From Triplophysa rosa (taxonomy: Eukaryota; Chordata; Actinopteri; Cypriniformes; Nemacheilidae), in assembly GCF_024868665.1 (NCBI RefSeq), contig NC_079895.1:8501069-8565068 (forward strand): a stretch of DNA of 64,000 nucleotides, given 5' to 3'. Under the pieces are notes generated by a model that worked only from the letters and a program-made list of their open reading frames with translations, was not told the origin of the DNA and did no database searches. Below are positions 50,201-63,200 of this stretch, in pieces (within the stretch, counting starts at the first letter, position 1; every line of letters begins with the position of its first letter). The position numbers and the translations under genes are program-made.

Positions 50201-52473
50201 ATGATGACAGAATTTTCATTTTTGGGTGAACTACTCCTTTAAGAAATACAATGCAAATCTCAGAGTTGTTTTACTTCAAATGCCTTTTGTGGATGAAATA
50301 CAAACATATACATAATATCAGGCAGTTCTACAGTATTATATTTTTAAGTAAATATATTCTAAATGAATGTCTTATATTTTTACGGCAATGCCATAGGAGA
50401 ACCATTTTTGCTCCCCAGAGAAAAATGATTTATTTATGCCTACCATTTTATAGTCTGACAACCCTTTTATCACTACAATGAACCTTTTATGCAACAAAAA
50501 GGTTTTGTGTGTGTTAAAGGTTCTTTATAATACTATCCACCTCACGAACGTTTAATTTTAAAGAGTGAATAAGCAAATAGTGACCTACCAAGTTGGTAAT
50601 GATCTATCTTCATGGTGCTGTTTGTCAATGCACCAAAGATAGAGATGATGGAGATCTTTCTGATGGCCATCTCACACACGTGCTCCAGGTATTCATCCCT
50701 CTGCTGAACATACATGTTGCTCTCTTCTGTTGGAGAGGTAATCAACTGCAGAAAAAAAAAGAAGTGAACAACATATACAAACACACAAACATTAAAAAAG
50801 TATTATAGAGTACTCACAATAAGTCTTCTTTTGTTTTCAAAATAGTCCAAAAATGTTCCCAGAGTTCCTTTAGGTGGTGGTGGGGGAGGCGGTGGTCTCT
50901 TTGTTGGTTTCTGATACTCTTCTTGCTCGTGGTGTTTCGAAGCCTTCTTTCCATTCTTCTTACCACCTTTTCCTCTCCTCTCCGCTTTATCCTTCTTTGC
51001 AAACTTCTCCGTCTTGTCCTTTTTCTTTTTTTTGTCCGTTTTGTCCTGCCTGCCCTTGCCTTTCTTAGCGGGCACGATCTCTTCCTCCTTCTCTTCAGGA
51101 TAAACTTCAGTAGGTTCTCCGACATCATATTTATCCTCGTAGGCGTTACTTACTCCCTTATTGCCGTTCTTTTTCTTGGATGGCTTAACTTTAGAGGGCT
51201 TGTGCTGCGTAGGTATGACATTGGCATATTTGTTACTGTATTCTTTTCTATCTGTGCGGTTTTCACCGTATTTCCCCGTGTCAGCCTTGCTGTAATAGAC
51301 AGGAAGGGTGGTGGGTGAGGTGGTCATTTTGGTCTGGTATCTGTCCCTACGGTTGTAATAGTGCGGATCAGCGGTGGTCTTGGCGGCCGGGATCCACTGC
51401 GGGGTGGTCTGAGCTCTGGTGGTCCTCTGAGTTGTTGTTGTGGTCGGTCGTGTTGTTGTGGTCGTAGTGGAACGGGTTGTTGTAGTAGGGGGCCGCGTGG
51501 TGGTCGTGGTAGTTGCTTTAGTTGTTGTGGTGGTTGTAGTGGTTATCAGTCTTGTTGGAACGGGGGCGGCTGTAGTTGTCGTCCGAGACAGTCTGCGAAT
51601 CGGTTTTCGGTCGTCTTTTCTCTCTGGTTTCCTTTCTACTGGTGGGTCCAAACCAGTGCTCGGGATGCCCTCCACCACCTGACCCTCCACCCCAGCTCCT
51701 CTGCACTTTTGCACGAAGCCTTTCTGTCGGACCTTCTCCATCTTGCGCATGGGTGACTGATCGATAACTTCGTACATCGCTTCCAGTCTGACCGGGTACG
51801 GGTAGCGCTCCTCCACCTGAAGAGTCTTTTTAAGCAGGACCATTCCAAACTTTCCTTTTTCTAATTTAAGAAAGTTCATAAGCCTGGGAATAAGGGTGGT
51901 ATCTAAAGGTTCCTCCATCACTTTGCCTTCATTAGTAATCCGTCTGATCTTCCCACCCAACTCCCCATCCTGGTGAAACATCACAATCTGATGCACATGG
52001 CGCTCTGCTAACTCACAGTAAACCTCTGGTTTGAGCAGACTCATCATTAACCTGTAGTAACCATCAGATTCGTGAGGTGCGGAAATGACCAGCAGCCGAT
52101 TCTTCCCCGCAAATGAGGCCAACAAATTTTGAGAACCCGCACTGCTTGGCATACGGGACACTCTGGATGCAGGTGTTCCATCATCTTGCTGGACGGGATT
52201 TCTAGTCCCACCCTGTGGTCTTCTTTGTGCCAATGCCTTCCTGGGGTTTATACCTTCATCCGCCTGCATTTGCTGGCGTCTGTCATTAAGCACTGAATAA
52301 GAACCCGGTCGTGTCTTTAAGATCTGACTCTGTCGTGATTTATTGAGTCTTGCTCGCCTTACGGAAATCAGTCTGAGTTTGGCTTGTTTGTCGTTCGGGC
52401 TGCTCTCTGACACGTAAACGGCCAATGTCAACAAACACAACACGGCAAAACCAAGCGTGTACCTTCCCCTCAT
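41267..52473 (-). CDS. ccdc80: Coiled-coil domain-containing protein 80
   Basis: CCDC80 (DRO1/URB/equarin) is a secreted extracellular-matrix protein linked to adhesion, adipogenesis and growth control. Coding exons (minus): 52473-50818, 50745-50589, 46092-45956, 45052-44901, 44009-43906, 42538-42455, 41586-41267; phases close to 869 residues. ATG 52473 starts a hydrophobic signal peptide (MRGRYTLGFAVLCLLTLAVY); the frame extends upstream only through a GTG. Three related domains follow the pattern RLLVISAP / RLILITSP / RLFVISAP (first about residues 116-265; second across exons 2-5; third in the last three exons). Between the first and second lie a Thr-rich mucin-like tract (about 51390-51600), a Lys-rich tract (about 50930-51070) and an eight-proline run. 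The C-terminus is Tyr/Gly/His-rich (repeated HGYxxGY). Intron 46093-50588 is 4.5 kb and rich in repeats. Confidence 0.96.
42742..43135. mobile_element. TTAA-flanked miniature element, copy 2
   Basis: Starts TTAAAGGTGCTGTGTGTAA and ends CACTGGACCTTTAA. It is collinear with 18775-19192, with small indels, including CTTACATAATGAAGCGTTAT and GACAAACTGCTCTACAGAGC. It lies in the ccdc80 intron between the exons at 43906 and 42538. Confidence 0.8.
44432..44845. mobile_element. Angel-like element in ccdc80 intron
   Basis: Begins ATACTTCACCCAAAAATG and runs through the palindrome to GACAGAATTTTCATTTTTG, where the last 15-20 bases of the right terminus are missing. It ends about 55 bp before the exon 45052-44901. 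Confidence 0.75.
46806..47024. mobile_element. Angel-like element, partial
   Basis: Only the right half and centre remain: GTCAATGGGTACCGCCGTTG, then GACAAGAGGGTGAGTAAA, ending GGTGAACTATACCTTTAA at 47024. It lies in the long ccdc80 intron. Confidence 0.65.
48172..48487. mobile_element. Angel-like element, full but diverged
   Basis: TTAA at both ends (48172-48175 and 48484-48487). The termini AAGTTCACCTTCAAAATG / CATTTTGAAGGTGAACT mirror each other, with the family's GACAGAATTTTCATTT block inside. It lies in the long ccdc80 intron. Confidence 0.75.
50000..50242. mobile_element. Angel-like element, internally shortened
   Basis: Starts TTAAAGTGATAGTTCGCTC and ends GGGTGAACTACTCCTTTAA. At 243 bp it has lost central sequence relative to the 430-bp copies but keeps both ends. 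It lies about 350 bp from the ccdc80 exon at 50589. Confidence 0.75.
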
Positions 52474-52546
52474 GTTGAAAAACGTCAGTAACACAAAGAT
52501 ACAATCCAGTAAAGCGGCATAAGAGTCGCGGCAAGACCTGATTTAG

Positions 52547-52553
52547 TTTTATA
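52547..52553 (-). promoter_or_regulatory. ccdc80: Candidate ccdc80 TATA box
   Basis: TATAAAA on the minus strand, 74-80 bases upstream of the ccdc80 ATG. A start site about 30 bases downstream would leave a leader of roughly 50 bases. Alternatively, a CAG near 52539 could be an acceptor for an upstream leader exon. Confidence 0.35.
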
Positions 52554-53168
52554 CGTGCGAACAGTTCTAGTGATCAATGTAGAGTAGTGCGTAAGTTATT
52601 TAAAACCATCATTGTATTTTTTTGGACACGTTTTTAAACTTTTTTAAAAAACGATATTTTATAAATCGGTCATATTAGATCGTCCTTTGATTTCGGCCAA
52701 AAACAAACATTTAGCGCAATTACCTGTAAGCGCATTTCTGGAGCGTTCATTCAGCGCGCGTACTCCACGATTCAAAGAAAAGACAATTTACTGCTGCCTC
52801 TTCTCATCCTTCCTACACTGAGCTCCTAAAACACCTCAAAATAAAAGCCATGCAGTTCAGATGTGGTCCTCAATCAATCGGAAATCGGCGATCTTTGATA
52901 CTATAGTCTTACATTAAGTTTGACAAGCTCAACTTTAACACGAGGCGCTCCGCGAGAACGAGCAAAAATACTTCCGAAAGTTCCGAAACTCCTCTCTGTG
53001 CGACTTCTTATCATTGGAAGCTTTCCCAGACATGTCAGAAAGTAACAGCAACCTCTGCGTACAGAGGACCAGCCCAATGAGCCCATGCAGATGCGGGTTG
53101 CCAGTGCGCAATAATTTACTCTCGTAGTGAAGTTCAAGTGTACCGTTATCTTGGACGGATTTCCACCA

Positions 53169-53195
53169 TTATATATATATATATATATATAATAA

Positions 53196-53226
<31 letters not shown>
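53169..53226. repeat. (TA)n microsatellite
   Basis: Two pure TA runs separated by AATAATAC, upstream of ccdc80. Confidence 0.95.
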
Positions 53227-56200
53227 CTTTTTATCATTCATTACTTTCCATGTCAAAAAACCATGTAAATGCATTTTATTATAATTGTGCCTCTATAATA
53301 AGGGATCAATAACAAAGGATGTGAAAGAGGTCTGCGGGTCTAAAGTTTGTATAGGCTTTGGCTTTTTGTCAAGTCCTTTTGTACTGTATAACCCACAATG
53401 TCCTTAGTTGTTGAAATGACTATGGATTTTTAAGAGATTACTGGCAACCCAGAGAAAGTTTGAAAGAAAAAAACGTGCTAATATCTGTGACGTGGTCCAA
53501 TTTTATTAATCGAAATAAGAGTTTCCACTGTCAATCCCTTACATATGCCGTATTTGTTAGTATTTACATATTTCTCATACCCCCCACCCCAAAAAACAGA
53601 TTTTCACCATCACAGAACATTTCAAATAGATTTAATTTACCTTCTACTGTCCAATTTATTATTAGTTTTCAAAATGTGAAATGAATATTAATTGTTTAAA
53701 CACATTCTGCAAACAAATACAACAATGGAACTTTACAATGTGAAATGAAAATCACGTGCAGGCCTCTTTGACATGTATTCACTGAGGAGATGTTTGGCCC
53801 AGTCCCCTTAAATGGCCCCTAACATACTAGGCCTGCATGATGTAACTGCTTAAAATAATCCAGGGGATACATTATGCTTGTTTTCATTAACTAACATGAA
53901 CAAAACAAGATAAGATACATCACCATAACACACCCTCAGGGCTTCCACCAGTATACCCCATAGACATTAAATATTTACTTTAGACATAGTTACAGCATGT
54001 ACATTTTTTACAATTCAACCATTGTATTTTCTATGTCACTGATAAATGAGGATTTGTGGTCTGGCACAGCCAAAAGGATATTGGTCACTGTTTGTATGTT
54101 ATCATCCATGCAGTGGATGCGTTAGGTTGTTGTTTAGGCCCATAATCCTTAATTTCTTATTCATGTGGATGCATTTAATACAGAACATTAAACTGTATGA
54201 AAAGTATTTCTGTAAACAGTTAACAAATACCATCAAGTAAACAAAGCTCTATGATGAAAATAAGACAATGTTGTGTTACTTGTTGAACTTACAAATCTCA
54301 GAAATAAACTTGAAAACATAATACTTTATATCATGGTATCAACATTTCTAATTAATAGATTTTATGCACTGATTTTTGGTGAGGGGGGCGAGTCTGTGGA
54401 ATTCTGAGGAAAATTTAAACTTGATAAATTTATTTGAAGGATTACGATGTCTGTAGATGAAACTATGTATACGATAAAGAAATTTGCAAAAGTGTATGTG
54501 TGCACAAATGTTATGTTATTTAACAGATAACAGAACATTTATAATGGCCTGTTATTTAAAGTAATCGTGCCCAGAATTCAGTCTACTGTAATTATGTGAT
54601 ATAAGAGTGTTGAAATATGTTTAGTTAAAAATTGTACAGATCAAACACAATAAATTCAACCATCTGATGCATGGTGTCTACCACAGAGAGCAGATCTTTA
54701 AAAATATTCACAGTGTGATGTTAAATGTAGACCACAATGGGGTTTTTCATAATTTAATGTGATTATGCATATGTCATAAACGTTTTAATTTATGAACACA
54801 TAAAATTCAACATGGTTGATCAAAGCGCTTAGTTACACAGCTGCACTGAATGTGAAGTCATTGTTGTAAAATTGAGGCTAAAGGTTACATGCACCGTGAA
54901 AAGGGCATTTGAGACATTAATCAAATAATGAAAACTATTTGACCCAGACTAGACCAAAAAAGACCTAGACTTTAATTATTCATCTCCTACTTCCCACAGA
55001 AAAGGCCACATTTGCACACCTAATGTAAGAATATAACAACATTACTAAATCATTCAAGATTTTTTCCAAATTAAGAAAAAAAATAATTTTATGACTGTGA
55101 AGTTATTGCATAAATCATACTATTTACTATTTATAATAATTTATGTTCTTTTTAAAAGCAAAAATCCTGGATGTGCAGAAATTTGTTAGGGCCAGTGAGT
55201 AGCTTTATTTTTGTCTACATGTTTGCTTGTTAAAGGCTTGATAAGGCGGTTGTGTAATGCTGCAAGTCAAGAGCAAAAGCTACTGGTGAATGGGCCATGA
55301 AACAGTCCAAAGTGTTGCCACATGTGTGACAGCTCCGATCAGCATTAAATGATCCAGTATTTAGTGTGACTAAAAAGCACTGGGGCGAGCAATGCTGCAG
55401 ATCAAATGTTCTGTATCCTCAATCAATCTTAGCATGCTGACTGTGTTTGAAGTAATGTTCACTTTATTAAAAAGTATTAAAAAAGGAAGCAAAACAAAGT
55501 CAACAATAGCTTAGGATGCTGTACGGATATGCCGACATATCGAGTGACAGTAGTGTTTCGTGTGACATAAGCCCAAATTCCAGCTAGTGGTCCTTGCCCA
55601 ACTTCTGTTCCCATGATCCCTTGTTGTCTCTCCACTGTCCTGTATTATAAAAGTCAAAATAATAATTAAACTGACTATACAGGAAAATAATCTGTTTTCT
55701 AGTAAAACCATCATCAATCACTGTTTGTGTATATATCTGGAAGTACTTGCTTAGTCAAATCATTGAGCTCATCGCCAGGTCTCTCCATTAACAGAAATAT
55801 TAACATACCCTGTAGTAAATGTAATGCTTGACTTAGCAAGCCATGGTAATGTCTTTTTGATCAAGAAACTTAAAATGATAGATGATTGTGAGTCCATGTG
55901 CTTCCAGATTACAAGAACACAAATTTCAAACTGTATTTCAGCTCTGCTTCAGACCATCTTCAGTCTCAGTGTTAGTCCACACTCTCGTACATAATGTGAT
56001 CCAGACCATTTTGGGTTTTACTGAATTAAGCACCTGTTTTTGGTTTAAAAGAACAGGGGTTGTCCTAACAAACAATGTCTTTGCTTTCTATTTGAACACC
56101 TCACAGAGGACTTCAAACAAACTATTTTACTTTAAACAGAAAATTAAAAATCACAATATGGACTTATCTTGTCAGATAATACGTAACTGTAGTAGTTTAT

Positions 56201-57028
56201 TAACATTAGATTGAATTTTTCTCTTCATTTAATCTGTAAGTGTTTATTTGCAAAAGGGCGCTGTTTACATCACGTCCTCTATTTAATAACAATAATTAAA
56301 AACCTCATTATATGTTATTTATTTGACGTACCCTTCACTCTTCACCACACAACATCAAATGTTTTCCTCAGAATGATGTTTAAAGAAGGACAGCCAGCTA
56401 TTTTATATTAAACTTTTAAGGAGCCAGACCAGACTACAGTGTTTGAATAAGGCATTCCACATTCAGGCATTAGAACAACATTCTGTGTGGAGCTCCAGGC
56501 AGGGCTGACCTACCTCGCCCACTCCTCTCCCACACACATTCGCCGCTCTCCCATTTTCCACTTCCTTTCTGCAATACACACACATGTAAGCCCACATACA
56601 AATGCACACACAAGCATTCAGAAAAGGCCAAGGTTACCTGTGTACACAGCAACAAAAGGTCCAGTCAGTCGGCTTGTAATGTTAACTTTAAGTTGACCGT
56701 GTCTGCACATTTTTACTTACCAAGGTCACTTATTTATATCATGTCACATACGTTAGTGGACTAAATGACAAGGGCAAACAGTTTGCTTAACACCTGCGTA
56801 ACACCTTGCTATTCCTTATTGACAGTTTTAAGTTTTACATTTTTATGTAGCCTACTGTTTTTGACAGACACTTTTATCCGAACAAACTTACAGTACTGTA
56901 CATTCAAGGTAGCTATCCATTGATTTTAGAAGAATCATCTGAAATGCAGGACAAATAAATGCTATCCATTTAATCCACTGCTGTTTAGGAGAAACAATTG
57001 AGAAATTAATGATCTAATCTGTTTCCCT
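53227..57028. other. Intergenic, no gene recognised
   Basis: AT-rich sequence with many stop codons in all frames. Open frames are short (up to about 110 codons near 55882-56214), lack splice context and match nothing I know. A short SINE-tail-like piece (GACAGACACTTTTATCCGAA) lies near 56862. Confidence 0.5.
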
Positions 57029-57301
57029 CTTGTCATTTCAAACCTGTATGACTTTCTTTCTTCCACAGAACACAAAAGAAGATATTTTAAAGAATGTTGT
57101 TAACCGGCACCCATTTACTTGCATTGGTTTTGTGTCCATACAATAGAAGTGAATGGGTGCCAGCACTGTTCGGTTACCAACTTTCTTCAAAATATCTTCT
57201 TTTGTTTTCTGAAGAGTAAAGAAAGACAAACAGGTCTGAAATGACAAGTGGGTGAATAAATGATGACAGTATTTAGTTTTTTGGGCAAACTATCCCTTTA
57301 C
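57029..57301. mobile_element. Angel-like element, left end missing
   Basis: Begins inside the family at CTCTTGTCATTTCAAACCTG and ends GGGCAAACTATCCCTTTA at 57300. The left terminal 30-40 bases are absent. Confidence 0.65.
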
Positions 57302-58784
57302 AGTAATGTCTCTTAAAATCATCAAAGCAATTCATTTATGAGAAAATCACATGTCGACATGTGTAGAATATTTACAGTAACTGTTAAAAACAGGGATCGT
57401 CTGCTGTAGTTCTCTAATAAGAACCATCAGCAGTGTTTTTTCCTGTGGGGTTGCGACGGACAGGCAGGCATTTGCTCTATGTGTGTGTGTGTGCGTGTGT
57501 GTGTGCAGTGGACCAAAGCTGAGTTTTTAGATTAGCGGTGGGACACTCCTCAACAAAAGGAAACTACTAACTGGAAGCAAAAGGAAACAATGAGTGTTAT
57601 GCCATGACAGTTTAACATTCAAGTTAAAAGACTGAATATCAATTTTTGCTTCGCTGTAAATATTTTAAAATCTACTTCACACGTTTAATGTTTTGTGGAA
57701 ATTTTATGCATTTACGAGGGCTCAATATCACCACTGAGATATCACCTTTTCTTGTACTTCTATAGTACACGGCCAAATACAACTTTGCTGAAAAGACCAG
57801 GCTCACAATATTGAATCCTTAATTAAAAACGTTGTTCATCAATAAACTGTTTCAAAACAAACTTGATTATTGAGACTAACATTAAAGGATAGCACTGTTA
57901 CGGGTGAGACATTCTTATATTTGGATCTGTGGGGCAATACAACCGAGAGCCTGTGTAATTGATTACTCATGCACAAAACCTTGAGGAACAGATGTTCTTC
58001 ATTTCCCCCAAAGCCAAAATAGGAAAGATGGTGAATGTGTGATTTCTGGAGTCCAGCTCTGAATTAAGTTCCATTTCCAAGACAAACAGAATCAAATAGG
58101 TGTAAAGGAAATGTCATTGTTGGGTGAACTACCTGCATCCCTTCAACAAACGCAGAGATTCTGGAATCAGATTTGATCTATATACGGAACAAGATCTTAT
58201 CTGCTGATTATGCAGAAAAAGACGTAGCTAAAGGGCTTGAGTGTCTTACTGTTAAAGCCGAGTGTGATGTACTGCACAAGCACAAAGCTACAAGTTCAAG
58301 GACTGAAACCTAATTGCATATAGCAGTGCCAGCTCCACTGGTTTTGTCAAAGGTCTCTATTTTCCACGATCACAAGAATATCTGTAGATGATGCTTCAGT
58401 GAGGTTCCTTGCTACTATACTGTGTTTTGCTCTCAATGGTGACCTCATCATGATGAGCTAAAATATTAAATTAGTCTTTTTCCCTGTATAACTCTATTTG
58501 TATTGTCAAATCAATACAGTCAAAACTGATTATTTAAAATGAAGATTTTTTGCTACAGTACATCTAATATGTGCAAAAGAAAATATACCTTTTGATTTGA
58601 AAACAGCAACTACATTTTTCAGGGCTAACAGGTTAAATTTGACTTTAATGCCAGGGTAAATAAAGCATATTCTATATGTGTTAAATCAACATACAGTTAA
58701 AATCTGAGAGACCTTTGCTCTTGTATGTTTAGACAGGCTTGTGTCCAAAAATCTTTCTTGGGTTCTTTTAGGCTGATTGAACAC
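57302..58784. other. Intergenic, no gene recognised
   Basis: Contains a short (GT)n run at about 57480-57505 and otherwise unremarkable AT-rich sequence. No exon or repeat with clear borders. Confidence 0.5.
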
Positions 58785-59440
58785 TAGATATGCAGCTTCA
58801 TTCTGGATCATTTGCAAGGGCTTGACTGCATTGGTTGGAAGGCCGGCCAGTAGAGAATTGCAGTAGTCCAGTCTTCATATGACCAGAGCTTGGACTAGCA
58901 GCTGAGAGGCATGCTCCGACAGAACCGGCCTGTCCAGAAGGTCGTGCTGTGAGAGATAGGCAGAGAGTTGGTTAAATACTACCCTTTCGAGGGCCTTGGA
59001 AAGGCAAGGCAGGAGTGAGATTGGTCTGTAGTTGTTGACCAGTAAAGGTGTTACCAGGGCTTGTTTAAATGAGGTGGGGACAGTGCCAGTGGTGATGGAG
59101 GTGTTTATAATGTGTGCGAGTTGAGGCAGTAGAGACGGAGACATAGCCTGTAGGAGGTGGGAAGAGATTGGGTCGAGGGGACAGGTAGTAGGCCGGGTGG
59201 AAAGGAGAATTTTGGAGAAATCTGTCTCCGGGAGGGGGGAGAAAGAAGGGAGTTGAGGATAGCAAGGGGTAAGAGAGAGATCAGGGATGCGTTGAGCAGA
59301 GAATTGCTTGCTGATGGTCTCCACTTTATCAGTGAAGAAGTTGGCAAAGTCATCAGTCAGCGAGGTATTGGCCGGAGGTGGAGGGTGACAGAGAAGAGAG
59401 GAGAAGGTTGAGATTTTGTGATCTTTCTTTCCCTGTTCTA
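58785..59440 (-). pseudogene. L2-clade LINE reverse transcriptase fragment
   Basis: The minus strand encodes pieces of a non-LTR reverse transcriptase: CPLDPISSHLLQAMSPSLLP, INTSITTGTVPTSFKQALVT, then NYRPISLLPCLSKALERVVF and SQHDLLD. Further on (about 58860-58800), after a frame break, a piece like CNSLLAGLPTNAVKPLQMIQ from the RT C-terminal part follows. Residues between TPLL and NYRP are fewer than in intact relatives, and the catalytic FADD-type region between DLLD and CNSLL is missing. It is therefore an internally deleted, dead copy of an L2-type fish LINE. The endonuclease and tail are not seen. Confidence 0.8.
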
Positions 59441-59744
59441 GAGAATGGCGAATTATTTATCAAATTCAGTGCCAGTACTTTCTTTATAAAATGTCCTTTG
59501 TACAAAAAATGAGAATAGTTTGTGCTATTGATACAGAAGTTTCCCAGCACTGCAGAAGAGCTTGAAGAAGCCTGCTTGTATGATCACACAATAACAGACT
59601 TACAAACGCTAATTGATCAAACAGACCTCTTCATGCTAACTTTCTAAGGTCAGTTCATGCGCCTCACCAGCAGTAAAACTAGAATTGACAAGGAAGGAAC
59701 TGAATCATCCAGCGACAGTAAACGTTCTTTCTATTCACCCAATA

Positions 59745-60286
59745 CTACCCCAGTGAAAAATAAATATAGTAAAATGTATTTGAAATACATTTATTTCATG
59801 CTAAGTATACTACAAATCCATTTACATCTTATATACTTAATGAAAATACACTGCGATTGTATTTGTGGCATACTAAATTGGTATACTTAAAGTCTGCTAA
59901 ATTGGAGCAACTCATTTTTTACTTAATATACTTGAATTGTGCAGAAATAGTGCTGAAGTCCAACTAAAGATACATTTAAGTGCATTTGATTGTGCTAAAG
60001 TGGAGCTATTACAAGTATGCTTCATGTACACTTTAAATATCTTGCATTGAAAGATTGATTTTATTTAAAAAATTATAAAATCCTTATCAAAAGTGACATT
60101 AGAACACATTTTTATTTAAACACAGGCTTAATATGAAGAAACGTGCGTTGTGTATAAATAGTTCTACAAATAACGTTTAATTATAATTTTATATCAGTAA
60201 GTCATGTCAGTAAATATGTTAATACATTTAAACTATACGTAGCATGAAATAAATGCATTTTAAAGAATTGTTTTTTTACTAGGGTA
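59745..60286. mobile_element. Possible MITE with TACCCCAGTGAAAAA ends
   Basis: The left ACTACCCCAGTGAAAAA and right TTTTTTTACTAGGGTAAC are imperfect inverted repeats about 540 bp apart, enclosing AT-rich sequence with repeated AAGTATACT/AGTATACTAC words. No target duplication could be fixed. Confidence 0.4.
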
Positions 60287-63200
60287 ACGACTGTGACTCA
60301 CCTAAATATTGGTCACGTTTTTACATGGGGCCATTGGTGACACCTGCTGGTAGCTTGTGTCATTTTGTTTGTTGTAATCACCCAATTGTTTAATTTCCTT
60401 GTATTATTTTATTCATTCAGGTCTATGTTAACTTTATTAATATTCATTTTTACTGTCATAAGTAAATCTATGCACATTTTAAATGAGAGAACTTTTCCCC
60501 CTTCTGTGACAAACATAAAGAATGAATGTGGCTGTGCTGCCACCTACTGGTCTCACTGTAACTGCATACAGTACAGACCAGGGCAGATTCCAAAAGTATA
60601 AATAAGGATGTGGGCCAGTTTTTTACCATATCCTCATTTCTTCTGTTATTTTGTATTTCTGTTATTTATTGCGTTTTGTTCCTTTTATACTGTTTTTGTT
60701 GCTGTTACTTATAGACCATATATTAAAATTGCATCCAATATTTGTGCCTTTTCATGATATTAAATTAAAAGGGATATTGTCTTTTTAATTGCATTTTATA
60801 TTCCTTAATGTGTTGCTTTACCCAAAAATTGCTACTAATTTACACCCACAGTCCTCCGTACATCCAAGATGTGGGTGGCATTGTTTTTTCAAGAAGATAT
60901 TTATGAAAATATTTGGTTGAATTAATTAAAGTTAAATCAATAAAAGTAAAAAACGCAAATACATTCAACACAAAAGTAAACCCTGCCCCTTGTGACGTTA
61001 AATCAGCGTCTTATAAAGCGAGTCAATTGATCTGTGCAAGAAACTGAACGCTATTATCACATCCTCGGGTGAAATTTCCGATCGCATTCATGTGCCCCAC
61101 GCACTTATAGGCCAGAGCCTTTGTATAGTGCGAGTTCTGGGGGAGATGAACAGCTGTTTTTCGTAAATATAGCCATTATTCATAATGAATGCAGTAATAA
61201 AAACAACACCGTTTTCCCCTTATCTGAGACAACCGTTCACGTGGTGTAACCTTCCTACAGTTAGCCTACTTTCAAGGGCACAAAACGCGTTTTAGCACGC
61301 AACCCACCGCGTGCGCAAACCGATTGCCTGTGGCCGTGCAATGCATTGCTGATTATAACGTTGTACATAACATAAAGTTTCTTGGACTAATCGCTTTATA
61401 AGACGTAAATCATTATGAGCCGCGGGAATTACTTTCGTTTTGAATGTAGCAGCGTTTTGGACTTAAAGATGTGGCGTCTCAGGAGGACGTGCATTTTTTA
61501 AGGCACTTATTTAAAATGTTAAGGCGGGCCAGGTAAAGATGATTGACGGGCCGCCAGTTGACTAGCCCTGGTATAGACGTAACAGCACATAGTGAAAAGG
61601 AAAAAGTCCCATTGTTATAATATATTTACCAACAAATGTGCATAACTCGCGTGCTTATTCAGTCACTAAACTAAGTCACTAACTCTGAATTTTCTAGTGA
61701 CTAGTAACATACATTTTTTCAATTGGCTTAGTTTCTGATTCTGACTGAGGTTTCCTAAATGTATCACTTGTGTGGCAACAGTCTCAACAGGCGTTTGTAA
61801 CATTTTAAAAATAACCTGTAGTAGTTATTAAAGTAGGCTAAAAGTCGCAAAGAAATGACAAAGAAACTAAATAAATTAAATTAAACTTCTTCCATCTAAC
61901 CAATTGTTATTTGAGTTGACCTTCCAGCCAATTAGCTTTTGATATTGTTTAGTGCGTCATCACCCACAGGTAGAGGGATACGTTCCTATGAAATTATTAA
62001 GGATTTTACGAAATACTGAACTACAGTGTGGTCTAAAAATGTATCACAACCAATAGATGGAGTTTGTCTGCATAAGTAGATGTTAGAAGGAATTTGTCCA
62101 TCCCTTCATTTCCTAATTGTTTGTGTGGGTTACAGTCTGTAAACAAATATGCTCTCTGTGTTTACTTTTTTGACCAGTGTTGGGTTGTTGATTAAAAATA
62201 TGCTGTATTGCTGTAAGCAAGAGGGATTGTCATGTTAAAGTTTCATTGGTTTTCATCTGCCATATTACATTCCACTTAACTCGTTTAGCACATATTATAT
62301 TTTCTCTTAAAACCAATGCCGTTCCTATGACATTAAATTAATTAGAGTTTCTGTGATGGTTTATACTGTATTTTTTCAGCAATGTTGTGCAACGGAAAAA
62401 TGTACCTGTAGGTGTCACCGTTTCTTCGTTTTTACACTTCGTAGTAATAGGTAATGCCGCTGATACGCTGTACGTCTTCAAGTGGCTTAAATATGACCAT
62501 GGCACGTCGTATACACAGCAGGTGCCTAAAACACGTGTTTCCACGTTGTGAATTTGGCGGTAGCGTGTTCACAAGATAGATGTAGATTCAATTTTAGAGT
62601 TGCTTTTTAATAAAAACAAATTAGACTTCAGTGCTAATAATATAAAGCTAGTGACGCGTTTTCACGGGTTACCGTATGCAATTAAACATGTCCTATCCAG
62701 GGGCATGTTCAAGCTCAAACCGGTGCGCAACGTTTTGCTACGGTTTCCGGGTTGAACGACACGTTTCCTGGAAACGGTTTGCAACGGTGTGCAACAGGGT
62801 TTGAGATGCGTTTTCTTTCGCTTGGTGGGCGTGTCAAGAATGTCAGCCCAATCAGCAGCAACATGTATATAACCCACGCGGTATTAAAGAGAACGCTCGC
62901 ACAATGGGACCAAGTAAAGTCGTTTAAATGTGTCCGCTGCAGCTCGGTATAGGCAACAATTGAAGATATTAGAAGAGATGTATTTTGCAGTATTAAACAC
63001 GTATTTATTCCGATTTCAACAGGCTCCGAAAATTATTCAAAACGATCACAAAGAATGGCCTTCTCAGCTGCCATAGTTCAACTCTTGCGTCATCGCAACA
63101 GAGTGTTCAACCGCGCCACCGTTTCCGTTTAAAAAACGTTTTGTCGGGGCTGAACGCAGCCCAGTATTATAGACAGTAATGCCTATGTAATGCATGGGTA

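Noticed and set aside
51361..51756. 131-residue open frame on the plus strand, Gly/Cys/Arg-rich
   Set aside because: Antisense shadow of the Thr-rich tract of ccdc80; the sense frame is clearly the real one.
55882..56411. Open frames of 110 and 66 codons in the distal intergenic region
   Set aside because: No homology, no splice or promoter context, composition like flanking AT-rich DNA.
62662..62952. Promoter or small gene with TATATAA near 62875
   Set aside because: The segment lies inside a probable degraded element with GCAACG-rich repeats; no coding frame or splice site supports a gene.
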